41,751 nt of DNA, from assembly GCA_017512805.1 (NCBI GenBank), contig JAFWES010000002.1, positions 1 through 41,751 of the forward strand. Reading direction: 5' to 3'. The stretch comes from Clostridia bacterium (lineage in GTDB: Bacteria > Bacillota > Clostridia > Christensenellales > Aristaeellaceae). Below the pieces are notes generated by a model. That model saw only the letters and a list, made by a program, of their open reading frames with translations. It did no database searches and had not been told where the DNA came from. Of the stretch, positions 7,638 through 14,732 are shown piece after piece. Within the stretch, counting starts at the first letter, position 1; the number at the start of each line of letters is the position of its first letter. A program made the position numbers and the translations under genes.

Positions 7638-8644
7638 GATACAGGCCTCACGCTCACTTCGCCGGAAGACAGGGCCTCAGAGGAGCCGTCCTCATAGCGG
7701 ACAAGCAGGCGGCATTCGTCATCGATATCACAGGCCGTGGCCGGGCGGGAGGCTCCTCCGCGGAGGACGTAAACAGGCTTTCCGATCAGAAAGCTCCTGG
7801 ACTTGTATTCCTCCGCAAAGCTTCCGTTTTCCAGATCCGCGTATACCTGGCGGAAGCTCTTCAGGAATTCGGCCGCGATCCGGCTCCGCAGATCCCGGCG
7901 CCGGGTCAGCGCGATGGGCCCGGCGATGGTTTTCAGTTCCTCGGGGAAGCCCCCCTCTGGTTCGTATACGTTGAAGCCAATGCCCATGATGGCCCAGTCC
8001 ATGCCTCCGCTTTCCAGATCGATGGAGGCTTCCGTCAGGATGCCGCAGGTCTTTCTGCCGTCCACCAGGATGTCGTTGACCCATTTGATGCAGGGCTTCC
8101 GCTCCGGGCTTTCCCCGGCGGTGCAGGCTTCTATGGCGCGGCAGGCCGCCACGGCCGCCGCTGTGGTGATCCGCACGGCCTGCCGGGCAGAGAGGCGCGG
8201 CATAAGAAACACGCTCAGATACACGCCGCTGCCCGAGGGGGAAAGGAAGGATCTGCCCATACGGCCCCGGCCGGCGCTCTGGCTGCCGGCGATGACCGTA
8301 TGCCAAGGAGCGGCATCGCCGCCCGCGGCTGCCTTCAGCTCGGGGGCCCTGCGCTTGAGGCAGGTGTTGGTGGAGTCCACCTGGCTGAGTACCTCCAGAT
8401 CGAACAGGGGAGCCGCATCGCCCAGATACCGGAGGACGGCGCTTTTGCTGATGGCGTCACTCTCTTCGCTGAGTCGGTATCCCTTCCGGGTCACCTCGAA
8501 ACGGTAACCTTCCTCTTCCATCTGGCGGATACACTTCCATACCGCCGCACGGGTGATGCCCAGCCCTTCCGCTATGGCGTTTCCCGAGAGGTATTCCTTA
8601 CCGGCTTCTTCCAGAAGCGCGGCAATCTGCTGCCTGGCGTTCAT
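7634..8644 (-). CDS. birA: Bifunctional biotin-protein ligase / biotin operon repressor BirA
   Basis: A 336-residue group II BirA. Residues 1-60 form a winged helix-turn-helix (IAEGLGITRAAVWKCIRQME). The catalytic domain has the biotinoyl-AMP loop GRGRMG (125-130) and KWVND (187-191), with the SH3-like C-terminal domain following. It joins biotin to the acceptor lysine of biotin carboxyl carrier proteins using ATP, and as a holo-dimer it represses biotin genes. ATG 8644 is preceded by GGAAGGGAG; the longer open frame upstream runs through the promoter and is not coding. It heads the operon birA-DUF1284-bioY and probably represses its own promoter through the operator at 8706-8744. Confidence 0.95.
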   Translation of the reverse strand: MNARQQIAALLEEAGKEYLSGNAIAEGLGITRAAVWKCIRQMEEEGYRFEVTRKGYRLSEESDAISKSAVLRYLGDAAPLFDLEVLSQVDSTNTCLKRRAPELKAAAGGDAAPWHTVIAGSQSAGRGRMGRSFLSPSGSGVYLSVFLMPRLSARQAVRITTAAAVAACRAIEACTAGESPERKPCIKWVNDILVDGRKTCGILTEASIDLESGGMDWAIMGIGFNVYEPEGGFPEELKTIAGPIALTRRRDLRSRIAAEFLKSFRQVYADLENGSFAEEYKSRSFLIGKPVYVLRGGASRPATACDIDDECRLLVRYEDGSSEALSSGEVSVRPVS

Positions 8645-8686
8645 ACGCTGCGTCTCCCTTCCTGTTGATCGCTCTTTGCGACAGGT

Positions 8687-8715
8687 AGGATAGCACATAA
8701 AAAAGAATACGTCAA
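8687..8715 (-). promoter_or_regulatory. SigA-type promoter of birA-DUF1284-bioY
   Basis: Minus-strand TTGACG (8710-8715), 17-bp spacer, TATCCT (8687-8692). The start point would fall near 8680, giving a leader of about 36 bases before ATG 8644. The -35 box lies inside the left arm of the inverted repeat at 8706-8744. Confidence 0.7.
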
Positions 8716-8744
8716 CTTTCTCAAAATGAAAAAGTTGACGTATT
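8706..8744. promoter_or_regulatory. BirA-box-like operator (14-bp arms, 11-bp spacer)
   Basis: AATACGTCAACTTT (8706-8719) and its exact reverse complement (8731-8744) are separated by 11 bases. BirA operators in Firmicutes are long spaced inverted repeats with a GTTAAC-like core; here the core is GTCAAC/GTTGAC. The element overlaps the -35 box of the birA promoter, so bound BirA would block RNA polymerase. The identity of the binder is inferred from position and form. Confidence 0.7.
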
Positions 8745-8828
8745 GCGCATCCATCTGGCAAATGGTCTTTCGGTCAATGTAATTCAGCTCAGATAATCAT
8801 GTTGAATATATAGCCTGAAAAATTTGAT

Positions 8829-8857
8829 CCTGCTGGATTTGTTCAGCAGGTTTTTTT
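8829..8857 (+). terminator. Rho-independent terminator in the leader of the sdh operon
   Basis: CCTGCTG (8829-8835), an 8-base loop, CAGCAGG (8844-8850), then seven T. It is oriented on the plus strand although no plus-strand gene precedes it. It either ends a short unannotated transcript from 8745-8828 or acts as an attenuator for sdhCAB. In the rest of 8645-9054 I see the birA promoter and operator and no further gene. Confidence 0.55.
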
Positions 8858-9054
8858 CTGCCATAGAGCTCCTTCACAGCCCTCCGGGACGGGCGCGAAA
8901 GAAGCGCAGCAAACAATCTGAGAAGGCGGATATTTTGTTATGGATTTTGGACGCCGGATACAGTACAATGGCTCCGATGGATTGTGCGGGATTCATACGG
9001 TTCCGGGGCGGGCTGTATGCCGCTCAGCAAGTGAGCTTAAAAGGGAGAACAGGG

Positions 9055-9630
9055 ATGAAGCTGAAGAAACTGAACGCGGCCCTCGGCCTTTTATCGATTG
9101 CGGCCCTGCTGCTGCACGTGGGATACACCGTGGTTGCGTACCTGATGTATTACTATAACCCGACGCTCAAGCTGCTGACGGCCATGCCCTTTATGGTGCT
9201 GGTCTGTCTGCATGCGGTTTGCGGCATGCTGACGGTATTCCTTCAGGCGGACGGAACGAGCCTGGATCTGTATCCGAAGCAGAATCTGCGGACCCTCCTG
9301 CAGCGGATTTCCGCGGCTCTCATGCTGCCGCTGCTGATCCTGCACATCAATACCTTCGGTCTGCTTCAGTCCGCCGCCGAGGCAGGACAATGGCTCTGGT
9401 TTGCACTGCTGATGATCAGCCAGCCGATCTTCTACGGCGTTGCGCTGACCCATGTGGCGGTGTCCGTAACCCGCGGGCTGATTACCCTGGGGCTGCTGTC
9501 TTCCCGCGAGAAGCAGAAACGCATTGACAGAATCATCTATATCCTCTGCGGGACGGCCTTTGTGATCTCAACCTATGTGGTGATCAAGACGGAGCTCGCC
9601 ATGTTCCTGGCCGGAGGTGGCGCGCCATGA
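9055..9630 (+). CDS. sdhC: Succinate dehydrogenase/fumarate reductase cytochrome b subunit
   Basis: A 191-residue membrane anchor with five predicted TM helices (about residues 8-30, 41-62, 82-106, 113-134, 165-186), the plan of the single-chain di-heme anchors of B. subtilis and Wolinella. Histidines in LLLHVGY, VCLHAVCG, LILHINTF and ALTHVAVS are candidates for heme b ligands. It holds the flavoprotein/iron-sulfur dimer to the membrane and passes electrons to or from quinone. AAAGGGAGAACAGGG precedes ATG 9055. Its stop overlaps the sdhA start by four bases, so the three sdh genes form one operon. Whether it works as succinate oxidase or fumarate reductase cannot be decided from sequence; in an anaerobe fumarate reduction is likelier. 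Confidence 0.85.
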   Translation: MKLKKLNAALGLLSIAALLLHVGYTVVAYLMYYYNPTLKLLTAMPFMVLVCLHAVCGMLTVFLQADGTSLDLYPKQNLRTLLQRISAALMLPLLILHINTFGLLQSAAEAGQWLWFALLMISQPIFYGVALTHVAVSVTRGLITLGLLSSREKQKRIDRIIYILCGTAFVISTYVVIKTELAMFLAGGGAP

Positions 9631-11261
9631 AAGATGTGCTGATCATCGGCAGCGGAATCTCCGGGATGGCCTGCGCGGTACGCTGCGCGGCCCGGGGCGT
9701 GCATGTGACGCTGGTATCCCCCTTTCCGTCGGAGCGGTCCCAGTCGGTCATGGCCGCGGGCGGCATCAACGCGGTGCTGCCTGGCGGCGAGGCGGGGGAG
9801 TCCGTCTCAAGCCATGTAGAGGATACGCTGAAGGGCGGGTGCCTGCTGGGCGGAGAGCGGGCCGTGACCGGCCTGTGCGAGCACGGCGAAGAGATCCTGC
9901 GCTACCTGGAGAGCATCGGCACGGTGTTCTCGGTGGACGGGCAGGGGCGCCCCCGGCGCAGGGCCTTCGGCGGCCAGTCCCACAAGCGGACGTATTACTG
10001 CGGCGCCTCCACGGGCAAGCAGATCGTTTCCGCGCTGGTGATGGAGGCCAGGCGATTCGAGGCGGCGGGGCTGATTGAGCGCAGGCTGTGGTGCTGCTTC
10101 CATTCCGCGCTGATCCGGGACGGCGTCTGCCACGGAGCCATGCTGTTCGACGAAGCCCGCGGCGGGCTGCAGGTCGTCTGCGCGGACGCCGTGGTGATCG
10201 CAACCGGCGGCCAGAATGCGCTCTTCGGCAAGACCACCGGCTCCACCCAATGCGACGGCTACGCCGCGGGCAAACTGTTCATGCAGGGGGCGGAGCTCAA
10301 GAACCTGGAGTTCATTCAGTACCATCCGACCACGATGGAAACCCAGCAGAAACGCATGCTGATCTCTGAGGCGGCCCGCGGCGAGGGCGGCCGGCTGTTT
10401 ACCCGGAAGGATGGGCGAAACGTATACTTCATGGAGGATAAGTACGGCCCCGGCGGCAACCTGATGACGCGGGACGTGGTGTCCCGGGAAATAGACGCGC
10501 TGGAAGGTCCGGCCTGGCTGGATCTGTCCTTCCTGGACCGGGCGGTCATCGACGAGCGGCTGCCGGAGGTGCGGGATCTCTGCGCGAAATATGCCGGGAT
10601 CGATGTGACCCGGGAGCCGATCCCGGTTCAGCCCTCCGTGCACTTTTTCATGGGCGGCCTGGCAGTGCATATGAATCACGAGACGAATATCCGGAACCTT
10701 TTTGCCATTGGCGAATGCGCCTCCATGTATCACGGAGCGAATCGGATCGGCGGCAATTCGCTTTTGTCGGCTATATACAGCGGAAACATCGCCGCGGAGG
10801 AGGCCGCCGGAAGAAAAGGCGATTCGCGCCATCCGGATTTCAGCAGCGATCTGGAGCGGGAACGGAACCTGCTGCAGCGGAACATGGACACCCAGAGCCC
10901 CTTCCCGGTCATGTACATGCGGGATATGCTGGCGGAAACGATGCAGAAGCGGCTGGGCATCGTCCGCAGCGAGGAAAACCTCTCCCAGGGGCTGGCCGAT
11001 ATCGATTATGATCTTTCGGTCGCCGAACGCATCCGCTACGACTCCAGCGTGATGCCCTATTTCAATTACAGTCTGACCGGGATCCTGACCCTGGCCCGGG
11101 CGACCGTGACCTGCGCACTGGCGCGCCGGGAGAGCCGTGGCGCCCATTACCGGAGCGATTACCCGGAAATGGACGAGGCCGCCGGGTTCGCGACGATCAT
11201 CTCCTATGATGAAGGAAAATACAGCGTGCGGCTGGATAAGGAGCGTGCCTATGAAAGTTAG
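9627..11261 (+). CDS. sdhA: Succinate dehydrogenase/fumarate reductase flavoprotein subunit
   Basis: A 544-residue FAD protein. The N-terminus has the dinucleotide motif GSGISGMACAVRCAARG, then SVMAAGGINAVL, the region where FAD is normally attached to a histidine. QYHPTTME carries the catalytic His-Pro-Thr region. HFFMGGLAVHMNHETNI, then GECASMYHGANRIGGNSLLS, complete the FAD and substrate sites. The C-terminal helical domain is present but somewhat short; most homologues are about 570-600 residues. It interconverts succinate and fumarate. It is coupled to sdhC by an ATGA overlap at 9627-9630 and overlaps sdhB by 11 bases. Confidence 0.94.
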   Translation: MKDVLIIGSGISGMACAVRCAARGVHVTLVSPFPSERSQSVMAAGGINAVLPGGEAGESVSSHVEDTLKGGCLLGGERAVTGLCEHGEEILRYLESIGTVFSVDGQGRPRRRAFGGQSHKRTYYCGASTGKQIVSALVMEARRFEAAGLIERRLWCCFHSALIRDGVCHGAMLFDEARGGLQVVCADAVVIATGGQNALFGKTTGSTQCDGYAAGKLFMQGAELKNLEFIQYHPTTMETQQKRMLISEAARGEGGRLFTRKDGRNVYFMEDKYGPGGNLMTRDVVSREIDALEGPAWLDLSFLDRAVIDERLPEVRDLCAKYAGIDVTREPIPVQPSVHFFMGGLAVHMNHETNIRNLFAIGECASMYHGANRIGGNSLLSAIYSGNIAAEEAAGRKGDSRHPDFSSDLERERNLLQRNMDTQSPFPVMYMRDMLAETMQKRLGIVRSEENLSQGLADIDYDLSVAERIRYDSSVMPYFNYSLTGILTLARATVTCALARRESRGAHYRSDYPEMDEAAGFATIISYDEGKYSVRLDKERAYES

Positions 11262-11946
11262 AATCCTGCGGCAGCAGTCGCCTGCGAGCGCGCCATACTG
11301 GGAGTTCTTTGTATATGACGGCCCCGTGGACAATTCAGTGGCCGGGGTGCTGGATTACATCAACTATCACGATGACATCATCAATGCGGACGGAAAACGG
11401 ACGACCCGCATCGGCTGGGAATGCTCCTGCCTTCAGGGGATCTGCGGCGCCTGCGCCATGGTGATCAACGGCAGGCCCGCCCTCGCCTGCGAAACCTTCC
11501 TAAAGGATTTGAAGGGAGCGGAGATCGAGATCCGGCCCCTGCGCAAATTTCTGGTCATCCACGACCTAGTGGTAGACAGATCCTCCATTCAGGAGAATCT
11601 GAAGCAGGCCAACATGTATATCGGGGAATATCAGCCCGCGGAAGACGGGGACCACGGGCACCAGTACGCAGCTGCCAAGTGCCTGAAATGCGGGCTCTGC
11701 CTGGAGGTATGCCCGAACTACGTAAACGGCCGTACCTTCTTCGGCGCGGCCTTTGCCAACGACTGCTACCTGGTCGCGACCCGGAACCGCTCGAAAGGCG
11801 GGAGCGTCCGGGCCCTCTACGCGGAGCATTTCGGAAAGACCTGTTCCAAATCCCTTTCCTGCATGGACGTTTGCCCCATGAAGATCTCCACGCTGGCCTC
11901 CATGGCCCATTTGAATAAGAAGTCCGGAAATGGAAAGGACGCCTAA
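11251..11946 (+). CDS. sdhB: Succinate dehydrogenase/fumarate reductase iron-sulfur subunit
   Basis: A 231-residue protein that wires the flavin to the membrane heme or quinone. The [2Fe-2S] ferredoxin domain shows CSCLQGICGACAMVINGRP followed by the last cysteine of the set (ALAC). The C-terminal domain has CLKCGLCLEVCPN and CSKSLSCMDVCP for the [4Fe-4S] and [3Fe-4S] clusters. The start at ATG 11251 lies inside the last codons of sdhA, giving MKVRILRQQSP; the longer frame upstream is a shadow of sdhA. It is the last gene of the sdhCAB operon. I see no clear terminator after it. Confidence 0.94.
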   Translation: MKVRILRQQSPASAPYWEFFVYDGPVDNSVAGVLDYINYHDDIINADGKRTTRIGWECSCLQGICGACAMVINGRPALACETFLKDLKGAEIEIRPLRKFLVIHDLVVDRSSIQENLKQANMYIGEYQPAEDGDHGHQYAAAKCLKCGLCLEVCPNYVNGRTFFGAAFANDCYLVATRNRSKGGSVRALYAEHFGKTCSKSLSCMDVCPMKISTLASMAHLNKKSGNGKDA

Positions 11947-11964
11947 AAACGAACCTCTCTTTGA

Positions 11965-11994
11965 TTGCAGGAGATTCGGAAACAATGGTAGAAT
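11965..11994 (+). promoter_or_regulatory. Possible promoter of the alpha/beta hydrolase gene
   Basis: TTGCAG (11965-11970), 18-bp spacer, TAGAAT (11989-11994), pointing at the gene starting at 12086. The match is moderate. Confidence 0.45.
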
Positions 11995-12085
11995 AATGGT
12001 TGTGAGCTTTAGCTCGACAACTCGGAATTTCTCGAGGCGAAGTATCCTTCAACATAACAGACGGTACAAGAAGGGCAGATGAATT

Positions 12086-13681
12086 ATGAGATTTGGGTTT
12101 TCATACATAGGCCTGATATGGCTGATCATGCTATTGATTCCTAATTTCATCTGGACGAAGAATAAGCCACAGAATTATGAGAAACTCGAAGAGGGTGAAA
12201 ATAAAGTACTGCTTATCCTGGAGAGGGTCGGGCAGTTTATCGTAACGCCTGTGGCACTCATGTTTTCAGATTTCAACTATAAGGGATGGAACTTCTGGGC
12301 AGTGGTTCTGCTTGCTTCGTTTTTATGCATGGTTCTCTATGAGGTTTGGTGGATCCGGTATTTTCAGAGTGAGAAGACCATGAAACATTTTTACCGGGGA
12401 ATTCTTGGAATCCCGGTCGCAGGTGCAACACTTCCTGTCATTGCGTTCTTCCTGCTCGGAATATATGGAGGAAATATTCTGATGCTCTTCGGTGCTGCCC
12501 TACTTGGAGCAGGCCACATAGGAATCCACCTGCAGCACCGGAAAGAAGTATACGGACCCAAGCCAAAGAAAAGAATGGCGGCACGGATCATTTTCGGCAT
12601 ACTGAAATCCGTGGCGATCCTGATCGTCGTGATTGTATTTGGCGCATTCTCTTTTCTGATTGCCGAAAGGAATATCAATCAGCTTAAACGATTTGTTCGC
12701 TATAAGAATGGTGTAAATGAGCAGCTCTATGTCAGGCTTACCGATCAGGAGGAGTATATTACGATTGCCGGAGAAAAAGTCGACAATCCTGTGATCATCT
12801 CGCTTCATGGCGGACCGGGATCCCCTACATCATATGTCGATTATTGCTGGCAGGATTACCTGACCGATGAGTATACGGTAGTCAGCTGGGATGAACGAGG
12901 ATGTGGCAGGTCCTACTACCGCAATGTCAATGTCGATCCGGACAATATAACACTATCCTTTGATACGCAGATGACAGATCTGGATGCCCTTGTCGATTAT
13001 CTGTGCGAGCGGTTTTCCAAAGATCAGGTCATCATTATGGGACACTCATACGGAACCGTGCTTGGAAGCAGATATGTGCTGGCTCATCCTGAAAAAGTGT
13101 CTGCCTACATCGGCATAGGCCAGTCTGTGAATACACGCAACTATGCCGACGAGATATATTCCTATGAAGACGCTCTTGCACGGGCGCGTGCAAACGGTGA
13201 CGATACAACAGAAATGGAAGCAGCCTGCGAGAGATTTATGGCTGATATGAGTCTGGCAAACCTGATGAAATTGAGAGCAAAGGTTGAACCGTACCATCCA
13301 CAGACGGAAACAAAAGATATCTCAACCATGGCAGCACTTACCAGTCCCATCCTTGGAGTGGATGACATGAGATGGTATGCTTTTCAGGTCCGTGCTTTGT
13401 TGGATGATGCCAGCATGAAACGTTATGAAGAACTGGTGGAGAAACCGCTTGCCGGAGTGAAGGACTATAATGCATTGGAGACGGGAGATGCGTATCAGAT
13501 GCCGGTGATGTTTATATCCGGTTCCTGCGATTGGATCTGTCCGGTCGGGCTGGTAGAGGATTACATGGAGGTTATTACAGCTCCGAAAAAAGAATTATAT
13601 CTGATCGAGGGGTGCGGTCATTCTCCGCAGGGTCAGCTCCCTGAAGAATTCTGCCAGGCAGTGAAGGGCTTTCTTCATTAA
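12086..13681 (+). CDS. Membrane protein fused to an S33-type alpha/beta hydrolase
   Basis: A 531-residue protein in two parts. Residues 1-~155 hold several TM segments (about 5-22, 70-90, 105-127, 130-146) and look like a complete small membrane protein. A further helix at ~168-190 anchors an alpha/beta hydrolase of the proline-iminopeptidase type: oxyanion motif HGGPGS (241-246), nucleophile Ser321 in GHSYG, likely Asp482 in SGSCDW and His512 in GCGHSPQ. It probably cleaves an N-terminal residue from peptides or hydrolyses a small ester at the membrane; the substrate is unknown. GAAGGG lies 10 bases before ATG 12086. It is a single-gene unit, and it is visibly more AT-rich in codon choice than the sdh genes, which may mean separate origin. 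Confidence 0.85.
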   Translation: MRFGFSYIGLIWLIMLLIPNFIWTKNKPQNYEKLEEGENKVLLILERVGQFIVTPVALMFSDFNYKGWNFWAVVLLASFLCMVLYEVWWIRYFQSEKTMKHFYRGILGIPVAGATLPVIAFFLLGIYGGNILMLFGAALLGAGHIGIHLQHRKEVYGPKPKKRMAARIIFGILKSVAILIVVIVFGAFSFLIAERNINQLKRFVRYKNGVNEQLYVRLTDQEEYITIAGEKVDNPVIISLHGGPGSPTSYVDYCWQDYLTDEYTVVSWDERGCGRSYYRNVNVDPDNITLSFDTQMTDLDALVDYLCERFSKDQVIIMGHSYGTVLGSRYVLAHPEKVSAYIGIGQSVNTRNYADEIYSYEDALARARANGDDTTEMEAACERFMADMSLANLMKLRAKVEPYHPQTETKDISTMAALTSPILGVDDMRWYAFQVRALLDDASMKRYEELVEKPLAGVKDYNALETGDAYQMPVMFISGSCDWICPVGLVEDYMEVITAPKKELYLIEGCGHSPQGQLPEEFCQAVKGFLH

Positions 13682-13770
13682 TAGAACCAGGAAACAAACG
13701 TACAGATGTTTACCGGCTTCGATGAAATCTACAACGGCTTCACCCACGAAGGCGGGGCATTTGGACCGGA

Positions 13771-14655
13771 TCAGACTTCCTTTCCTCTGATCTGGTAGGT
13801 GACATAGGCGAACCGGGTGCTGTCCGGGGACCAGGAATTGACGTTTATGGTGCCCTGCCCGCCGAAGAGCGTCTCCAGGGTTCGCAGGCCGCTTCCGTCC
13901 GCGTTCATCAGCCGGAGCTCCACATATTTGTGCGGGACATGCTCACCCGGCTCCACGTCGCCCTTCCGGTAACAGATCATGACCACCTTCGTCCGGTCGG
14001 GAGAGATGTGGGGGAACCAGGTGTTCCACTCCGTGTCAAAGGTCATCTGCCGCTGGTCGGAACCGTCCGCCCGCATCCGGAAGGCCTGCATGAGCCCGCT
14101 TCGGACGGAGTTGAACCAGATGTATTCCCCGGCGCTGTCATATTCGCTGCCGTCGTTTAGCCCGGGGGCATCCGTCAGGCGCGTTTCGACCCCGCCCTCC
14201 GCCGGAATGGTATAGATATCAAATTCCCCGTTTCTTTCCGCGCAGTAGGCAAGCGTCTTTCCGTCCGGAGACCAGCCGTGCAGATAGCTGGGGGCCAGCG
14301 GCGTAATCAGCCGCGGCACGCCGCCGGTCATCGGTACGGTATAGATCCGTGACTTCCAGTCCTCCTTTGTGGCGTGGGAGACGGCGATCATTTTTCCGTC
14401 CGGGGAGAGGACGTGGTCGTTGTTGCAGGCATTGACAAACCCCGTATCGATCCGGGTGAGTTCCCCGCTTTCCAGGGCATAGCGCCAGATCTGCCCGTTG
14501 CTGTTGAACACCAGGGCTTTTCCGTCCGGGGTCCAGTTGGGCGCTTCTATCAGGTAGTCGAAGAAATGCACGGTTTCGCTTTTTCCCGTCCGGATGTCAT
14601 AGATTTTGAGCAGGGACTGGTCGTCATCCCGGTACCATACGTCTTTCTGATTCAT
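13771..14655 (-). CDS. TolB/WD40-like beta-propeller protein
   Basis: A 294-residue protein made of repeated propeller blades. SPDGK, WSPDGKTLAYCAERNGEFDI and HISPDRTKVVMICYRKGD are typical TolB-like (PD40) blade motifs, about five or six in all. No signal peptide is seen, so it should be cytoplasmic. Some relatives are oligogalacturonate lyase-like or DPP-IV-type propellers without catalytic domains; this protein has no hydrolase domain. AAAGGAGA stands nine bases before ATG 14655; the longer upstream frame is not coding. It is the last gene of a carbohydrate operon after the GH9-like gene (77-base gap), so it may handle an oligosaccharide product. That role is inferred from context. Confidence 0.75.
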   Translation of the reverse strand: MNQKDVWYRDDDQSLLKIYDIRTGKSETVHFFDYLIEAPNWTPDGKALVFNSNGQIWRYALESGELTRIDTGFVNACNNDHVLSPDGKMIAVSHATKEDWKSRIYTVPMTGGVPRLITPLAPSYLHGWSPDGKTLAYCAERNGEFDIYTIPAEGGVETRLTDAPGLNDGSEYDSAGEYIWFNSVRSGLMQAFRMRADGSDQRQMTFDTEWNTWFPHISPDRTKVVMICYRKGDVEPGEHVPHKYVELRLMNADGSGLRTLETLFGGQGTINVNSWSPDSTRFAYVTYQIRGKEV

Positions 14656-14732
14656 GTTCGTTTCTCCTTTCCTTGGGGGGCGTGATTCAGTCGCTCCGCT
14701 TTTTCGAGGGAAGCACCTCAGCGCAGCAATTT

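Noticed and set aside
13706-13798. Short plus-strand frame beginning MFTGFDEIYNGFTHEGGAFG
   Set aside because: The peptide looks protein-like and may be a gene remnant, but it has no ribosome binding site and is only 30 codons, and I recognise no family.
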